DNA from: JBFHRE01 sp036745195
Lineage (GTDB): Bacteria > Actinomycetota > Acidimicrobiia > Spongiisociales > ZC4RG35
DNA length: 22,255 nucleotides
Direction of reading: 5' to 3'
NCBI GenBank assembly: GCA_036745195.1
Contig: DAIOGO010000029.1
Coordinates: forward strand, 1-22,255
Below, one piece after another: positions 1 through 7,186 of this stretch. Under the pieces are notes generated by a model. It ran no database searches, was not told the DNA's origin, and saw only the letters and a program-made list of their open reading frames with translations. A program made the translations under genes and the position numbers. Numbering within the stretch: position 1 is the stretch's first letter; each line of letters opens with the position of its first letter.

Positions 1-213
1 CGCCGGCGGAGTGCCCGACGACTGACTCCAGGAGGTCGAGACTGGGGTCGGACTCCAGCTCTTCTGCCCGTCGGTTGGGGGTGGGTGCCGATTGACCGAC
101 GCACCGTCGCTCCGGAAAAGGGAACCTCTCTCCAGCCGACGCTGCAGGTGGCTTTCGGCTAGTTTTGATCGCAACCGGTTGGGTCCGGGAGTGGAGATGA
201 GAAGGAGACCCCA
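1..213. other. Left-edge region without a confident gene
   Basis: No reading frame here can be assigned to a gene. One plus frame is open from the edge to a TAG at 160-162 but is Arg/Pro-rich with no recognisable motif. One minus frame near 1-75 looks mildly protein-like (Leu/Glu/Asp-rich) but has no start codon nearby. The right end holds the promoter and ribosome site of the next gene. Confidence 0.5.
160..207 (+). promoter_or_regulatory. Putative -10 box and Shine-Dalgarno for the M28 peptidase
   Basis: TAGTTT at 160-165 fits the TANNNT -10 pattern seen throughout the window and would place transcription start near 172, giving a leader of about 42 nt. AGAAGGAGA at 199-207 is a strong ribosome site 6 nt before the ATG at 214. 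No convincing -35 box is visible. The -10 call is an inference from pattern. Confidence 0.5.
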
Positions 214-1620
214 ATGAAGAGACCCCTGTTCTTGATGGCGGCGCTGCTGATGGTGTTTGCGGCCGCGCCCGCCACCGGCGCCGCCGTTCCAGGCTGCGAC
301 ACCCGTGTCAACAACACCTACCAGGCCCTGCTCGAGTGTGTGACCCTCGACGGAGCGCGGGCGCATCAGGCCGCTTTCCAGGAGCACGCCGATGACAACA
401 ACGGGATCCGCACGTCCGGCACGCCCGGGTACGACGCCTCTGCCGACTATGTGGTCGAGACCATGGAGGCGGCCGGCTACGACGTGACGGTCCAGGAGTT
501 CACCTTCCAGACCTTCATCGTGCTGTCGCCGACGATCCTCGAGCAAGTATCGCCTCCACCTGCCGGACCGATCGTCAACAACATCATGTCCTACTCGGGC
601 AGCGGCGATGTGACGGCGCCGGTGACGGCGCTGGCCGCACCACCTGCAGACGCCACTCCGGGGTGTGAAGCCGGCGACTTCGCCGGGTTCCCGGCCGGGA
701 ATATCGCCCTGATCCGTCGCGGTGTCTGCACGTTTGCCATCAAGGCGACCAACGCCTACAACGCCGGGGCCAGCGGGGTGGTCATCTACAACAACCAACC
801 TGGAGTCATCAACGGCACCCTCGGGGCCGACTTCACCCTGAACATCGGCGTCACCTCCGTGACCGCGGCCATTGGTGAACAATTGGCGGCCACCCCGAGT
901 CTGGTGCTGCGTTTGAAGACCGACACCTTCCGGGGGAATGCAACCACCACCAACGTGTTTGCCGAGACCCCGGGCGGCGATCCCAACAACGTCGTGATGG
1001 TCGGCGCCCACCTCGACTCGGTCAACGCCGGGCCGGGCATCCAGGACAACGGATCCGGGTCGGCTGCCATCCTCGAGGTGGCCGAGGCGATGGCCAAGGT
1101 TCCGGTCCGCAACAAGGTGCGGTTCGCCTGGTGGGGGGCGGAGGAATCCGGCCTCGTCGGCTCGCGNNNNNNNNNNNNNNNNNNNNNNNNNNNNNNNNNN
1201 NNNNNNNNNNNNNNNNNNNNNNNNNNNNNNNNNNNNNNNNNNNNNNNNNNNNNNNNNNNNNNNNNNTTCATCGCAGCCGGCGTCGACATCCCGTCGGGTG
1301 GCCTGTTCACCGGGGCCGAAGGGATCAAGACGGCCCAGGAGGCAAGCATCTGGGGTGGGACGGCAGGTCAGCAATACGACCCCTGCTATCACCTGGCCTG
1401 CGACACCTACGACAACATCAACCTCGATGCCTTCGACGTGAACATCGACGCGGTGGCGTTTGCCACCCTGACCTACGCCTATTCGACCAAGGACGTCAAC
1501 GGCGGCAAGGGCAATGTGCCTTCGGCACCGTCCTGGGGTACCGCGACCCTTGGTCAGGGATACCCCGGCGGGTCACAGGGTGGTCTCCACGACGACGACC
1601 ATGAACCAGTAGTCGAGTAG
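214..1620 (+). CDS. Secreted M28-family zinc metallopeptidase with PA domain (interrupted by an assembly gap)
   Basis: Predicted exported aminopeptidase-type enzyme using two zinc ions. Residues 1-23 form a signal peptide (basic start, hydrophobic core, small residues before Ala). A protease-associated (PA) domain spans about 115-235, including GNIALIRRGVCTFAIKATNA. The M28 domain follows, with visible metal or catalytic residues His266 (AHLDS), Asp278 (QDNGSG) and Glu310-Glu311 (WWGAEESG). After the gap come GGLFTGAEGIKT and the last ligand His in CYHLACD. The Asp ligand normally found in an NxDMxG-type motif falls in the 100 Ns at 1167-1266. The frame happens to match on both sides, but the N length is probably a placeholder, so the real protein is likely longer than the apparent 468 residues. 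The start is fixed by AGAAGGAGA just upstream. The family is confident; the substrate is unknown. Confidence 0.9.
   Translation: MKRPLFLMAALLMVFAAAPATGAAVPGCDTRVNNTYQALLECVTLDGARAHQAAFQEHADDNNGIRTSGTPGYDASADYVVETMEAAGYDVTVQEFTFQTFIVLSPTILEQVSPPPAGPIVNNIMSYSGSGDVTAPVTALAAPPADATPGCEAGDFAGFPAGNIALIRRGVCTFAIKATNAYNAGASGVVIYNNQPGVINGTLGADFTLNIGVTSVTAAIGEQLAATPSLVLRLKTDTFRGNATTTNVFAETPGGDPNNVVMVGAHLDSVNAGPGIQDNGSGSAAILEVAEAMAKVPVRNKVRFAWWGAEESGLVGSXXXXXXXXXXXXXXXXXXXXXXXXXXXXXXXXXXFIAAGVDIPSGGLFTGAEGIKTAQEASIWGGTAGQQYDPCYHLACDTYDNINLDAFDVNIDAVAFATLTYAYSTKDVNGGKGNVPSAPSWGTATLGQGYPGGSQGGLHDDDHEPVVE
1167..1266. other. Assembly gap (100 Ns)
   Basis: Exactly 100 undetermined bases lie inside the M28 peptidase. 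A round 100 usually marks a scaffold gap of unknown true size. Homologous M28 aminopeptidases carry more residues between the flanking motifs than the 33-34 codons represented here. Confidence 0.97.
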
Positions 1621-1640
1621 AACCGAGTCAGAACCATGGT

Positions 1641-1670
1641 GAGGGGGAGGCGCCTGGGCGCCTCCCCCTC
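1641..1670. terminator. Hairpin terminator between convergent genes
   Basis: GAGGGGGAGGCG at 1641-1652 and CGCCTCCCCCTC at 1659-1670 form a perfect 12-bp stem around CCTGGG. It lies between the stop of the peptidase (+) and the stop of the hydrolase (-), so it could stop transcription from both sides. There is no T-run on either side, so it is not a textbook intrinsic terminator. Confidence 0.7.
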
Positions 1671-1690
1671 GCTGCACGTTCAGAAGCTCT

Positions 1691-2614
1691 TCAGACCGCG
1701 ACCAGGATGGCGCCTTCCGGGCGGTCGGCGGCGGCGTCGATGATCCGGCACACCCGCTCGGGGTCCTCGATCACGGCGGAGTGTTCGCACGCCAGCTCGA
1801 CCCGGCGGGCGCCGAGGGCGACCGCCGAGATCCGCTGGTGGGCGGCCGGGATGACGCTGTCACGGGTGGTGACGACCCAGGTGGTGGGGGGGAGACGGAG
1901 TTCGCTCCAGCGGCGGGCGTCGAAGCGGCGCAACTCGATGGCACTGTCGATCAGCACCTGCCGCCCGGGTCGGACCGCATACTCCCAGGCGATTCGGCTT
2001 CCCTCGTCCGGTACCCGATCGATCTCCCTCAGCTCGCGGCGGATCGTCCACGGCGAGCGCGGACCGAGCACCCAGGGGGCGGCGGTCAACATGAAGCTCT
2101 GCCGGGGCTGAACCCAGTAGGCGGAGGTGGCGAGGGCGAGGAATCCCCGATACCGCTCCGGACCGCTCCACAGGAAGGTGGTGAGGCCGACGGCGCCGCC
2201 CATGGAATGGCCCACCAGCAACGGGGCCTCGAAACCGGCGTGGTCGGTGGCGGTCAGAACGGCCTCGGCGGCCAACCCGAAGGTGAAGCGCCGGTCGGAG
2301 AGGGAGCGTCCATGGCCGGGAAGATCGACGGCGATCACGGTGCGTTGGGTCTGGCTGAGGATCGGCCACCAGGCGGAGTCGGCCGTCCGTCCCCAGCCGT
2401 GGACCAGCACTACCGGGGCAAGCGCCGGGTTTCCATCCACCCGGCGGTACGAGATACGGCCCCAGTCGGTTTCGACCGAGCGGAGAATGCCGGGAATAAC
2501 TGGTGACTGGCAGGCCGCCGAGTCGAACTCGCGCAGGGCGCCCCGGTAGTGGCGCACCGCCGCCGCTCCGGCGAGGCCGGGAAGTGCGATTGCCAGGGCC
2601 GTCGAGCGTTTCAT
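1691..2614 (-). CDS. Alpha/beta-fold hydrolase
   Basis: Predicted serine hydrolase of about 307 residues; substrate not predictable. Seen: oxyanion-hole motif VLVHGWG, then DLPGHGRS, nucleophile elbow GHSMGG, acid candidate Asp in TTRDSVIP, and catalytic His in CEHSAVIEDPE, the standard order for the fold. The N-terminus (KRSTALAIALPGLAGAAAV) is hydrophobic and may be a membrane anchor or uncleaved signal. I prefer the ATG at 2612-2614; a TTG at 2624-2626 would add four residues. No clear Shine-Dalgarno precedes either. It is divergent from the NYN gene across a short spacer containing an 8-bp tandem repeat, and convergent with the peptidase. Esterase, epoxide hydrolase-like or lipase activity are all possible. 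Confidence 0.88.
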   Translation of the reverse strand: MKRSTALAIALPGLAGAAAVRHYRGALREFDSAACQSPVIPGILRSVETDWGRISYRRVDGNPALAPVVLVHGWGRTADSAWWPILSQTQRTVIAVDLPGHGRSLSDRRFTFGLAAEAVLTATDHAGFEAPLLVGHSMGGAVGLTTFLWSGPERYRGFLALATSAYWVQPRQSFMLTAAPWVLGPRSPWTIRRELREIDRVPDEGSRIAWEYAVRPGRQVLIDSAIELRRFDARRWSELRLPPTTWVVTTRDSVIPAAHQRISAVALGARRVELACEHSAVIEDPERVCRIIDAAADRPEGAILVAV

Positions 2615-2623
2615 CTCTCGTAT

Positions 2624-2639
2624 CAAATCGGCAAATCGG
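2624..2639. repeat. 8-bp tandem repeat in divergent promoter region
   Basis: CAAATCGG occurs twice in tandem (2624-2631 and 2632-2639) between the divergent hydrolase and NYN genes, immediately upstream of the hydrolase start. Two copies of an 8-mer could be an operator half-site pair or chance. Confidence 0.5.
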
Positions 2640-2703
2640 CCCGAGAAGATAAGGGACGGGAGACCTATCCGGCGAGAAGGCGGTGGTTGGGCGGTGGTAG
2701 GGG

Positions 2704-2715
2704 TAGCCTGGGTCG
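2704..2715 (+). promoter_or_regulatory. Leaderless -10 box for the NYN gene
   Basis: TAGCCT at 2704-2709 is followed by exactly 6 nt and then the GTG start at 2716, so the first transcribed base would be the start codon. No Shine-Dalgarno is needed and no good one is present. No clear -35 is seen. Confidence 0.6.
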
Positions 2716-3750
2716 GTGACCTTCGACGATCAACGAATCGCAGTGTTCCTGGACTACGAGAACCTCGCCATCGGCGCCCGCGAGGCGCTGGGTGGAACGA
2801 TGTTCGATCTCAAGCCGGTGGCCGACGCCCTGGCCGAGCGGGGCAGGGTGGTGACGAGGCGGGCGTATGCGGACTGGTCGAGCTTCGACGAGGACCGCCG
2901 GATGCTGACCCGCAACCACGTCGAGTTGATCGAGATCCCCCAGCGAATGGGGGTGGTCCGCAAGAACGCCGCCGACATCAAGATGGCCGTCGACGCCATC
3001 GAGCTGGCGCTGGAACGCGACTACATCACGACCTTCGTCATCTGCTCGGGGGACTCCGACTTCACTCCTCTCGTCCACAAGTTGCGCGAGCTCAACAAGC
3101 GGGTGATCGGCGTCGGGGTGAAGGCCTCCACCTCCAACCTTCTCCCACCTGCCTGCGACGAGTTCCTGTTCTACGAGAACCTGGAAGGTGTCGAGGTGCG
3201 GGCTCCGGAGCCGACCGGCCGGCCGGATTCGGTCCCGGAGGAGAAAGTCGATGCCGGGCCACCCGATCTCGAGCATCTCGACCAGTTGGTCACCACCACC
3301 ATCGCCGGCATCCAACGCTCGTCCGGCGACGTCGTCCTGGCCTCCACCCTCAAACGGGCCCTCCTTCGCAAGGACCCGACCTTCAGTGAGGCCAACTACG
3401 GGTTCCGGGCCTTTGGCGAGTTGCTCCGCCATCTGGAGAGCCGCAAGGCCATCGCCCTCACCGATGGGCCCGCCAAGGGAGACCCGGTGGTGGAGCTGGC
3501 GACCAACCCGGTGGAGGACGATGCCTTCGGGCTGCTGGTCGACGTGGTGGGGAGCATGACCGGTCGCAATGGGGAGCCGTTGCTCTCCGGGCTGAAGAAC
3601 GCGGTCCGCAAACGTCAGCCGGACTTCTCCGAGAAGCGTTTCGGCTTCAGCGGTTTCCTCCAGTTCGTCAAGGCCGCCCAGACCCGTGGTCTGCTCGAAC
3701 TCGACTGGGACGATTCCGCCAACGACTACCGGGTCAAGAAACCCCGCTGA
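2716..3750 (+). CDS. NYN-domain nuclease-like protein with two OST-HTH/LOTUS domains
   Basis: Predicted RNA-directed nuclease or RNA-binding regulator, 344 residues, cytoplasmic. The NYN (PIN-like) domain covers about 6-157, starting with IAVFLDYENLAIG and including NAADIKMAVDAIE and ICSGDSDFTPLV. Candidate metal-binding acids are Asp13, Asp87, Asp93, Asp113 and Asp115, the expected acidic cluster. Two similar C-terminal segments, about 186-262 and 268-342, share the pattern (S/G)...L...(L/V)(R/K)(R/K)..P.FSE..(Y/F)GF..F and look like tandem OST-HTH/LOTUS modules, which bind RNA in other proteins. The architecture resembles LabA/DUF88 proteins and eukaryotic MARF1. The GTG start fits the leaderless -10 box six bases upstream. 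Nuclease activity is inferred from family; the RNA target is unknown. Confidence 0.88.
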   Translation: MTFDDQRIAVFLDYENLAIGAREALGGTMFDLKPVADALAERGRVVTRRAYADWSSFDEDRRMLTRNHVELIEIPQRMGVVRKNAADIKMAVDAIELALERDYITTFVICSGDSDFTPLVHKLRELNKRVIGVGVKASTSNLLPPACDEFLFYENLEGVEVRAPEPTGRPDSVPEEKVDAGPPDLEHLDQLVTTTIAGIQRSSGDVVLASTLKRALLRKDPTFSEANYGFRAFGELLRHLESRKAIALTDGPAKGDPVVELATNPVEDDAFGLLVDVVGSMTGRNGEPLLSGLKNAVRKRQPDFSEKRFGFSGFLQFVKAAQTRGLLELDWDDSANDYRVKKPR

Positions 3751-3766
3751 CAGGGACCAAGGACCC

Positions 3767-3810
3767 TTGACCGGCCGGGTCGCAAGGCCAAGGCTGGGGT
3801 CGAAAGGAGG
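3767..3810 (+). promoter_or_regulatory. Promoter (-35/-10) and strong ribosome site for the small membrane protein
   Basis: TTGACC at 3767-3772, a 17-bp spacer, then AAGGCT at 3790-3795 make a near-consensus housekeeping promoter. AAAGGAGG at 3803-3810 is a near-perfect Shine-Dalgarno 8 nt before the ATG at 3819. This is the best classical promoter in the window. Confidence 0.65.
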
Positions 3811-3818
3811 TCGTCGAC

Positions 3819-4169
3819 ATGACAGATCTCTTGGAACGCACCAGGACGGAAGCCCCGGCTCCTGTCACCCACGCAGTTGACTGGCTGATGGCTGGGTTGG
3901 CGCTGGTGGTGGGCGCCTTCGGGGTCTACGTTCGCTTCGCTCCCGACGCCTGGTGGTTGGGAGAGTTCGGCGAGGGATGGTGGCTGGGACCGTGGACCGC
4001 AGCCGGCGCACTGATGAGTGTGGCGCTGTGGGACTATGCCCGCCACGCCTTCCGTCGGGCCTTCGACTCCACCAACGTGAGGGTGGAGGAGGGTTCGACC
4101 CTGATGTACACGATGGCGTTCGCCTCGGTGGTGTTCGCCATCTGGTGCCTGGTGGTCTGGATCTTCTGA
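3819..4169 (+). CDS. Small three-helix membrane protein of unknown function
   Basis: I do not recognise this 116-residue protein. It has a soluble start (residues 1-18) and three predicted membrane helices at about 19-38 (WLMAGLALVVGAFGVYV), 56-75 (LGPWTAAGALMSVALWDYA) and 94-116 (MYTMAFASVVFAIWCLVVWIF). The protein ends inside the last helix. A basic loop (YARHAFRRAF) between helices 2 and 3 suggests that side faces the cytoplasm. The start is fixed by AAAGGAGG at 3803-3810. It has its own promoter and is followed at once by a strong hairpin, so it appears to be a single-gene unit, probably well translated. Aromatic residues (Trp, Phe, Tyr) are frequent. No catalytic or ligand motif is visible. 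Confidence 0.8.
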   Translation: MTDLLERTRTEAPAPVTHAVDWLMAGLALVVGAFGVYVRFAPDAWWLGEFGEGWWLGPWTAAGALMSVALWDYARHAFRRAFDSTNVRVEEGSTLMYTMAFASVVFAIWCLVVWIF

Positions 4170-4192
4170 CACCACGTGGGAGAGGGGCTCAC

Positions 4193-4220
4193 GCCTCGCC
4201 CGTCTCCGGACGGGCGAGGC
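4193..4220 (+). terminator. Hairpin terminator after the small membrane protein
   Basis: GCCTCGCCCGTC (4193-4204) and GACGGGCGAGGC (4209-4220) form a perfect 12-bp GC-rich stem with a TCCG tetraloop, starting 24 bp after the stop codon. Only a short TTT follows (4225-4227). It lies upstream of the next gene's -10 box, so it is not an attenuator of that gene. Confidence 0.75.
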
Positions 4221-4251
4221 TGCCTTTGCGGGGTGGCCCTCGACCCGACCG

Positions 4252-4263
4252 TATGCTCTGAGG
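4252..4263 (+). promoter_or_regulatory. Leaderless -10 box for the ornithine cyclodeaminase family gene
   Basis: TATGCT at 4252-4257 is followed by 6 nt and then the ATG at 4264. An identical TATGCT-N6-ATG arrangement precedes the SDR gene at 18862. Confidence 0.65.
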
Positions 4264-5103
4264 ATGAGAGTCCTCGACGCCGCCGCCACCCGGGAAGCCC
4301 TGCCGATGTCGTCCGCCATCACCGCCATGGAACTCGCCTTCGGGGACGATCGTGAGGTTCCGGTGCGCACCAGCCTGGGCGGGTCGCTCTTCATGCCGGG
4401 ACGAGCAGGCGCCTATTCCGGGATCAAGGTGGTGTCAACGGTGCCCGGCAACCCGGCCGGGATCGTGGTGGTGTTCGGTCCGGACGGATCGCCGATCGGT
4501 GTCCTCGACGGCCCGACCCTGACCGCCATCCGGACCGGGGCCGCTTCCGGCCTGGCCACCCGTCTCCTCGCCCGTCCCGACGCCGGGGTGCTGGCGATGC
4601 TGGGGGCGGGGGCGATGGCCCCCGACCAGATCGAGGCGGTGAAGGCGGTTCGGTCGATCCGGAGGGTGATCGTCTGGAGCAGGTCGGCCGCCCACGCCCG
4701 GGCGCTGGCGGAGCGGATCGGGGCCGAATGGACCGACGACGCCGATCAGGCGGTGGCCGAGGCCGACGTCGTGTGTTGCGCCACGCCCGCCACCGCACCA
4801 CTGTTCTCGGACTCCTCGGTCCGCCCCGGCACCCACATCAATGCAGTGGGGGCGTTTCGACCGGAGATGGCCGAGGTGCCGCCTGCGACCCTGGACCGCG
4901 CCTATGTCGTCATCGACGACGACGAGGCCGCCCGCCAGGAGGCAGGCGATCTTATCCAGGCGGATCGGTTCCCTGCCAACGCCACCCTGGGCGATGTGCT
5001 GGCCGGGCGACACCCGGCGATCGGGGAGGATGTCACCGTGTTCAAGTCGGTCGGCATCGCCAGTCAGGATGTCGCCGCCGGGGTCGCCGCCCTCGGCGGC
5101 TGA
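4264..5103 (+). CDS. Ornithine cyclodeaminase / mu-crystallin family protein
   Basis: Predicted NAD(P)(H)-dependent imine reductase, amino-acid dehydrogenase or cyclodeaminase, 279 residues, cytoplasmic. Seen: substrate-side Lys55 in YSGIKVVSTVPGN, the PIGVLDGPTLTAIRTGAASG segment with Arg90-Thr91, the nucleotide-binding loop GAGAMA (114-119), ADVVCCATPA, GTHINAVGAFRPEMAEV, an acidic DDDEAARQEAGDL segment, and the late motif TVFKSVGIASQD (Lys261). These are the family hallmarks in order. It is shorter than typical ornithine cyclodeaminases (about 320-350 residues), mainly at the N-terminus. Ornithine, alanine, ketimine or opine substrates are all possible, and the family is hard to assign by sequence. 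It has a leaderless promoter and is followed 27 bp later by another leaderless gene. Confidence 0.9.
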   Translation: MRVLDAAATREALPMSSAITAMELAFGDDREVPVRTSLGGSLFMPGRAGAYSGIKVVSTVPGNPAGIVVVFGPDGSPIGVLDGPTLTAIRTGAASGLATRLLARPDAGVLAMLGAGAMAPDQIEAVKAVRSIRRVIVWSRSAAHARALAERIGAEWTDDADQAVAEADVVCCATPATAPLFSDSSVRPGTHINAVGAFRPEMAEVPPATLDRAYVVIDDDEAARQEAGDLIQADRFPANATLGDVLAGRHPAIGEDVTVFKSVGIASQDVAAGVAALGG

Positions 5104-5118
5104 GCCTGTCCGAGCGCG

Positions 5119-5130
5119 TAATCTACCCCG
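5119..5130 (+). promoter_or_regulatory. Leaderless -10 box for the PPOX/F420 family gene
   Basis: TAATCT at 5119-5124, then 6 nt, then the GTG start at 5131. This is one of the closest matches to TANNNT in the window and shows the gene is not simply read through from the upstream gene. Confidence 0.65.
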
Positions 5131-5481
5131 GTGTCTTTCGAGACTCTTGCCCCGCACCGCTACCTCAACCTGGCTTCTCGGCGTCGCTCCGGCGAAACGG
5201 TGACGACCCCGGTCTGGTTTGCGCTGGTGGGGGGCGAGGTCGTGGTGGGGACGTACGCATCGACCGGGAAGGTGAAGCGGATCCGGCACACCCCGGAGGT
5301 GGTGGTGGCGCCATCCACCTTCCGTGGTCGGGAGAAGGGCCCCGCCAGCAACGGTGTGGCGCGTCTCTTGACGGGCGGCGATGCCACCGACGCCCAGACG
5401 GCGCTGGCCGGCAAATACGGCTGGCAGTGGAAGCTGCTCGGGCGGAAGATCGACACGTTCCTGGTGATCAGCCTCCGGTGA
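5131..5481 (+). CDS. PPOX-class, probably F420-dependent oxidoreductase family protein
   Basis: Small 116-residue split-beta-barrel protein of the pyridoxamine 5'-phosphate oxidase-like superfamily. Seen: TVTTPVWFALVGGEVVVGT (strands 2-3), then TGKVKRIRHTPEVVVAPSTFRG, a segment typical of actinobacterial PPOX-class F420-binding proteins, and the C-terminal KIDTFLVISL strand. Family members bind F420 (some bind FMN or haem) as dimers and reduce small substrates; the substrate here is unknown. The start is the GTG six bases after a TAATCT box. Its last 14 bp overlap the 3' end of the opposing MFS gene. Confidence is good for the superfamily and lower for the cofactor. Confidence 0.87.
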   Translation: MSFETLAPHRYLNLASRRRSGETVTTPVWFALVGGEVVVGTYASTGKVKRIRHTPEVVVAPSTFRGREKGPASNGVARLLTGGDATDAQTALAGKYGWQWKLLGRKIDTFLVISLR

Positions 5482-6958
5482 TCCCCGTCTCCCGGGTCGC
5501 CCGTTCCCGCCTCAACCCGTACCACCCGATCAGCATCGCCACCCCGATGATCCCTGCCATCACCACCGCCGTCTCGTGGAGGGCTCTCACCTGGTCGGTA
5601 TGGGGGGCACTGACCGCATCACCGGTGAAATCGGGACCGGCCGAAGCCAGCACCCGTGTGGCCCACAGCGAGGCGATCGCCGCCACCCCGGCGATCTGAC
5701 CGAGCAGCCGGGTCAAGGTCAGCATCCCGCCCGCCACCCCGGCGTATTCGCGTGAAACCGAGCCCATGATGGCGCTGTTGTTGGGTGACTGGAAGGTGCC
5801 GATACCGAGGCCGATCGGGATGGCCACCAGCGCAAAACCGAGGAAGGTGGTGTCGGTGCCGAGCGTCTGGAAGCCGAGGTAGGCGAGACCCATGATCGTC
5901 AATCCGGCCAGTGTCAGGCGGCGGACACCCATCCGATCCGACAGGATTCCTGCCAGCGGCGCCACCACCCCGATGACGAGGGGGGCTGCGCTCAGCGCCA
6001 ACCCGGTCTTGGGGAGGTCGAATCCGAGGACTCCCTGAAGGTAGAAGGGGAGCAGGAAGAAAGTGGCGGACAGCGCCGAGAATGCGAGGAACCCGGTCGC
6101 CACACTGACGCTGAGGAGCGGGTTGCGGAACATCCCGAGTGGCAGCATCGGCGTCGGGGTGTGCTTTTCCACGACGACGAAGGCCACCCCGAGAACCAGG
6201 CCGCCGAGGATGGCCGCCACCACCGGTGGCGCCCCGTAGCCCAGATCCTGGCCGAAGGTGACTCCGAGGGAGATGAGGAGGAGGGCCAGGGCGAGGAGGA
6301 GTGCTCCGGGGAGATCGAAGCGTTGGCCCCCGGCCGGTGGGGTGCGGGGGACGAAACGGATCACCATCCAGGTTCCGATGATCCCGACCGGGAGGTTGAC
6401 GAGGAAGATCGCCCGCCAGTCGAACGTGGCGAGGATCAGTCCGCCCACCACCGGACCGGTGACGACTCCCACCGACACGAACGTTCCGATCAATCCCAGC
6501 GCCTTGCCCCGCTCCTGTGGCGGGAACGCCTCGGTGAGGATGGCGGCTCCCAGCGCCAGGATCATCACCGCCCCCAGCGCCTGGATCACCCGGAAGGCGA
6601 TCAGGAATCCGATGCTCGGGGCCGCACCACACAGCACCGAGGCGAGAGTGAACAGCACGAACCCGGCCAGGTAGATCCGCTTCTTGCCGACGATGTCGCC
6701 CCACCTCCCGACTCCGAGGGTGAGACTGGCCAGGGTGAGGAGATAGGCCACCGAGACCCACTGGACGACGGGGAGCGATGTTCCAAAGTCGGCGCGGATG
6801 GTGGGGAGGGCGATGTTGACGATCGAACCGTCGATGGTGGCGAGGAGCACTCCCACTCCCACCGCCGCCATCGCGTACCACTTGCGGCCGTAGTCGACCG
6901 AACTCTGGGCCGGGGACGACACCACGGGTAGCTGGGAACCCTGGGTTCGCCGAATCAC
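5468..6958 (-). CDS. DHA2-family MFS efflux transporter (14 helices)
   Basis: Predicted proton-driven multidrug exporter, about 496 residues, inner membrane. Seen: the DHA2 signature IDGSIVNIALP in helix 1 (about 42-53), motif A GRWGDIVGKKR in loop 2-3 (about 83-94), antiporter motif C GVVTGPVVGG in helix 5 (about 164-173), and hydrophobic segments through to the C-terminus consistent with 14 helices. The start is uncertain: a GTG at 6956-6958 overlaps the TGA of the DUF2277 gene (GTGA) and implies translational coupling; paired GTG codons near 6925 are an alternative. A longer open frame upstream to 7174 is antisense-quality sequence over DUF2277 and is not part of this protein. Last gene of a three-gene unit; the substrate is unknown. 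Confidence 0.92.
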   Translation of the reverse strand: MIRRTQGSQLPVVSSPAQSSVDYGRKWYAMAAVGVGVLLATIDGSIVNIALPTIRADFGTSLPVVQWVSVAYLLTLASLTLGVGRWGDIVGKKRIYLAGFVLFTLASVLCGAAPSIGFLIAFRVIQALGAVMILALGAAILTEAFPPQERGKALGLIGTFVSVGVVTGPVVGGLILATFDWRAIFLVNLPVGIIGTWMVIRFVPRTPPAGGQRFDLPGALLLALALLLISLGVTFGQDLGYGAPPVVAAILGGLVLGVAFVVVEKHTPTPMLPLGMFRNPLLSVSVATGFLAFSALSATFFLLPFYLQGVLGFDLPKTGLALSAAPLVIGVVAPLAGILSDRMGVRRLTLAGLTIMGLAYLGFQTLGTDTTFLGFALVAIPIGLGIGTFQSPNNSAIMGSVSREYAGVAGGMLTLTRLLGQIAGVAAIASLWATRVLASAGPDFTGDAVSAPHTDQVRALHETAVVMAGIIGVAMLIGWYGLRRERATRETGITGG

Positions 6959-7176
6959 CGGGCGACCGTGGGTTTCCCGGCGATGGTCAGGCCCCGGAGC
7001 AGGCGGTCGGTGGTGGCCGAGATCTCGGCCACGGCCTGGTCGAAGGCGGCCTGATTGGCCGGTGACGGCTTCGAGAACCCCGACACCTTGCGGACGAACT
7101 GGCGAGCGGCTGCCTCGATGTCCTCGGGCGGCCCGATCTCGACTGATTCCCTCAAGGGTTTGATGCTGCGACACAT
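6955..7176 (-). CDS. DUF2277 family protein
   Basis: Short protein of 73 residues that I recognise as DUF2277 from its opening MCRSIKPLR and the core AARQFVRKVSGFSKPSPANQAAFDQAVAEI. The function is unknown; the Cys at position 2 and the basic patch are conserved family features. It starts 10 bp after the upstream MFS gene's stop, with GAGGA (overlapping that stop) as ribosome site about 7 nt before the ATG at 7176, and its TGA overlaps the GTG of the downstream MFS gene. Its position between two exporters suggests co-expression with them, although DUF2277 genes are widespread and not known to me as transporter partners. Confidence 0.9.
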   Translation of the reverse strand: MCRSIKPLRESVEIGPPEDIEAAARQFVRKVSGFSKPSPANQAAFDQAVAEISATTDRLLRGLTIAGKPTVAR

Positions 7177-7186
7177 GATGGAGTCC

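Noticed and set aside
1..162. Open plus frame at the left edge, and a protein-like minus frame near 1-75
   Set aside because: The plus frame is Arg/Pro-rich without a motif and the minus frame has no start codon; the segment is too short to decide.
4193..4220. Hairpin as an attenuator for the ornithine cyclodeaminase family gene
   Set aside because: It lies upstream of that gene's -10 box at 4252, so it would not be in that transcript; it fits as the terminator of the previous gene.
5619..6881. 420-codon minus-strand frame inside the DHA2 MFS gene
   Set aside because: It is the out-of-frame shadow of a clear 14-helix transporter and is Arg/Pro/Gly-rich.
6959..7174. N-terminal extension of the DHA2 MFS protein to 7174
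   Set aside because: The extension is Arg/Gly/His-rich and overlaps the DUF2277 gene in another frame; the GTGA overlap at 6955-6958 is a better start.
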